A stretch of DNA of 64,000 bases, taken from NCBI RefSeq assembly GCF_963678635.1, contig NC_087070.1:13056539-13120538 (forward strand). The letters are read 5' to 3'. The position numbers and the translations under genes were made by a program. This document shows positions 61,540 through 64,000 of this stretch, one piece after another (the stretch's first letter is position 1; the number at the start of each line of letters is the position of its first letter). Source of the stretch: Symsagittifera roscoffensis (lineage: Eukaryota; Xenacoelomorpha; Acoela; Convolutidae). The notes beneath the pieces were generated by a model. That model saw only the letters and a list, made by a program, of their open reading frames with translations, was not told the origin of the DNA and ran no database searches.

Positions 61540-64000
61540 CAGGAATCTTCATCTTGAAGGATGAACTGCAACATCTTGAAGGATCAACTGTAGAAAATCC
61601 TTGCTACCGTTTCTTTTTTGCCCAATTTTAAGGTGTCCAAAAGCCAAATAGTGAATCCCCTCATCATCATAGAATCTTTTGTTATCAAACGCAGATAAAG
61701 GTATTTTGTTTACTTCAGCAATGGATAGAAACTGCTGCTCACTTAAGATTTTTTTCATAGTTTCTCTGATTGCTGTTCCCTTTAAAAACACTGATTTGAA
61801 TTTTTCATGATGAAGAAGGCTTTTCACAATTTTGTTTACTCCTTTAGCGCTTTGTTTTAATTAGATCGCGTTTCCTTTGGGTTTCAGAAAAACAGCTTCC
61901 AAAACAACGTTTCCACTTTACTCATCTGTTATTTTTAGGGGAACTTTTGTTTTGGCTGCTGTATAAAAAATGATTTTCTGGTTATGAGCTGAAATCCAAG
62001 AGATTTTTCATTCCTTCCAAGTCTTTATACACCTCTTCATTTTCAGTTTCAAAGAAGATTGAATCAGTGTCCTTGTACAATACCCGAGCGTTTTTCTATA
62101 CCCGGGAACCTCTTCCTCGAAATGAAATTTGTACAATTGGAGTTTTGAAACCTCTAACATAGTTGCACCAAGATAAGTAGGTTTGCTCTTACATATAGTT
62201 TTCTTGACCATTGTTACAGCAACGATGTCATCTTTAAAAATCTTGAACCGGTTGAAGTTAAGCTTATTACAGTGACAATTTGCTTGCTCATCGTTTGTAA
62301 CCATGATCAAGCTTTTCTGACATCTCAAGTTTTTCATGGTTTTTCCGAAACAAGAGTTGATCGGCAAATTTAAATAAAAAATCTTTTTCAATTCTGAAGT
62401 TCCAGGTTCTTGTCTTTTCGTGGTGTTCAGATCAATATACGGTTTTAGAAAACTTGACTGACGGAACTGCAAGGTTTTGTGTAGCTTTGTTACCCTCATA
62501 CCCTGATGAACATAAAACTGAGTAGTGGCATACGTAGTTAACTTTGTCAAAATTGTTCCCATCAGTTTTGCTGTATCGGTTTCGCGTTGGTTGAACTGCT
62601 TCTGATATTCTGAAAGGTATTGTTTTCTGATTTTTAATTTTTCAGCAGCTAATGGAAAATCGTTGTGTAAGTATGGTTTTCTCGCAGAAAAGCAGCAAGT
62701 CAATGTCCGATAGGAGTTGTAGCTCAACTCTAATTGTCTTTAGCATCGCGTCCCAAGAAATATTGGGAGCTGAATAACATTTGAAAGTGTCAAGATCATA
62801 GGTGGCCTTGAAAATGTCTCTGAAGCTTTCAATATATCTGCCAGGAGAATAACATCAGTTTTCAGATACAAATCATGATAATTACCCATTGACGTACATC
62901 CAAATATTTCCCAAATTTCATTTGCAAAAACAACGTCGCTTCTGTTACATCTACCTTTCCAGTCAAACTTTTCGTCCATTGCGATCCCAACTGCGGAAAA
63001 AATTTTTGTTCAGTTTTTTTTTGTAGTTATCCATAAAGAAGTATACTTCTTTTCGCACCAATAATTTTTTCTGATCTTGTTTTGGAAAATGATTTTGTAG
63101 AATTTTGAAATCTTCTTCTTGCAAAGATTTCGAGAGTTTTTCTAATCTATCAGGCAGAAAGCGGAAGCAATCTAAAAACCTCATTTCCTCGTTATTCGTT
63201 TTAAAGACACCGGTTTTGTTTTTTAGTAACCTACCGGTACATGTAAACTAAAAGAAATATAATTCTCTTCTGTACAAGGAACCACTGTTATTTTTTCCTC
63301 ACTTTTCGAGATAAGACTTTTTATGAGATGATGAGAATCGTATCTACGCAAGTTGTGAAAAAACAGTGGGGCTAATGATTGAGCTCTGTGTCGTAGATTG
63401 AAAAGATTGTGAGCAATGCCAAAAATTTAGCCGGTCGCATGATCATGATGGACAACTCTATCATCCACAAGCTCCAAATGACAGATGATACAATTAGTTG
63501 TAGTTCAGTACAAACGTGTTCGTTCTTCCTCTGAAATTACAAGCTGTCTATGACTCTGCTTTTTGTGAGATTAGTTTAGTTTCTAATCGAATCCAATCGA
63601 AGAACTGGGAAATACTATCTGGTCCTCTTTGAAACGTGTATAAGCTTGTTTTTGTAATTCTATCAACTAACAAAGCACCAAATGAACATTGTATCTGGTC
63701 TTCCAGCTTGGTTGTACCGGATACATGTGATTTACATGTGATTTGCTTGGGACAAAAAGCTTCTGTGTCGGCTTATATTGCAAACGGAGACATTGTAGAG
63801 TTGAAATGGTGCTGAAAACGTATTTTAATACCAGGTGAAGGCATTTTAATGACAGTAGCGTCATGTTCACCGCAAAGTGGTACGTGCTCAGTCAATCGTC
63901 TTTTCGATGAAAAACCATCAAGACAGCGCTCGCAAAACTTTGTCCTATTAGTGCTTTTGTGATAGTGTCGAGCCATGAAAGCATTGAAATTTGTGATGAG
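61540..64000 (-). pseudogene. Polinton/Maverick protein-primed DNA polymerase B, degenerate and cut by the window edge
   Basis: Minus strand, N- to C-terminal. CERCLDGFSS..LTEHVPLC (about 63945-63890) is a zinc finger, followed by an exonuclease-type ADTEAF (about 63780). VVHHDHATG (about 63460) and FFHNLRRYDSHHLIKSL (about 63370-63310) are hallmarks of the Polinton exo/endonuclease-like part. LYLKTDVILLADI (about 62855) comes next. FLKPYIDLNTTKR, NSCFGKTMKNLRCQ and KSKPTYLGATMLEVSKLQLY (62480-62130) form the palm. KDTDSIFFETENEEVYKDLE (about 62075-62020) holds the catalytic DTDS. LSAFDNKRFYDDEGIHYLAF (about 61695-61640) is the C-terminus. At least six frame changes and stops occur. The enzyme would replicate linear Polinton DNA. 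Confidence 0.85.

Overview
The window looks like a repeat-dominated stretch of an invertebrate animal nuclear genome, assembled as a draft (200 Ns at 31878-32077). The reasons are short GT-AG introns of 72 bp, an AT-rich background, and wreckage of at least four classes of animal mobile elements: Ty3/Gypsy and BEL/Pao LTR retrotransposons, Polinton/Maverick-type DNA elements, and foldback repeats. A nematode or similar small-genome invertebrate would fit, but nothing in the sequence fixes the taxon. I see no rRNA or convincing tRNA gene, no CRISPR array and no bacterial-style operon.

Layout. 1-8690: a rearranged Gypsy-type 5' end. A TG...CA-bounded 1.4 kb LTR-like segment (939-2363) has the same untranslated leader on both sides in opposite orientation. 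It is followed by two tandem leader+gag fragments. 8690-15650: AT-rich DNA with a small two-exon gene for a secreted peptide, split downstream by a cluster of GAGCGG-rich palindromic elements. 15650-17110: a Polinton-like DNA polymerase relic. 19140-27070: broken BEL/Pao retrotransposon pieces and a duplicated 2-3 kb segment. 28031-29525: Polinton ATPase and integrase relics. 29940-30615: second peptide gene, followed by an LTR-like fragment (30901-31740). 32080-35700: a strongly strand-asymmetric region with decayed Ser/Thr/Asn/Pro-rich reading frames on the minus strand. 36690-38540: third peptide gene, inverted relative to the first. 39115-52491: the longest Gypsy copy (LTR-like end, about 2.9 kb leader, gag, protease, RT, RNase H, integrase, and a macro-domain reading frame). 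52949-60735: a same-strand block of broken reading frames of unknown family that starts with an SGNH-hydrolase-like protein. 61540-64000: a minus-strand Polinton protein-primed DNA polymerase B, cut by the window edge.

How the genes relate. Almost every large coding signal is a decayed mobile-element gene with frameshifts, stops and deletions. The only genes that look intact are three paralogous peptide genes of 72-75 residues. In each, exon 1 supplies only the ATG, a 72 bp phase-0 intron follows, and exon 2 encodes a signal peptide, a short linker with a dibasic site and a basic C-terminal helix. Their upstream regions are also conserved.

Most interesting candidates: (1) the Gypsy element with a downstream macro (ADP-ribose-binding) domain and possibly a further 7.8 kb accessory block with an SGNH-like hydrolase, which together would be a retroelement of more than 21 kb; (2) the secreted peptide family with the start-codon-only first exon; (3) the head-to-head palindromic organisation of the Gypsy 5' end.
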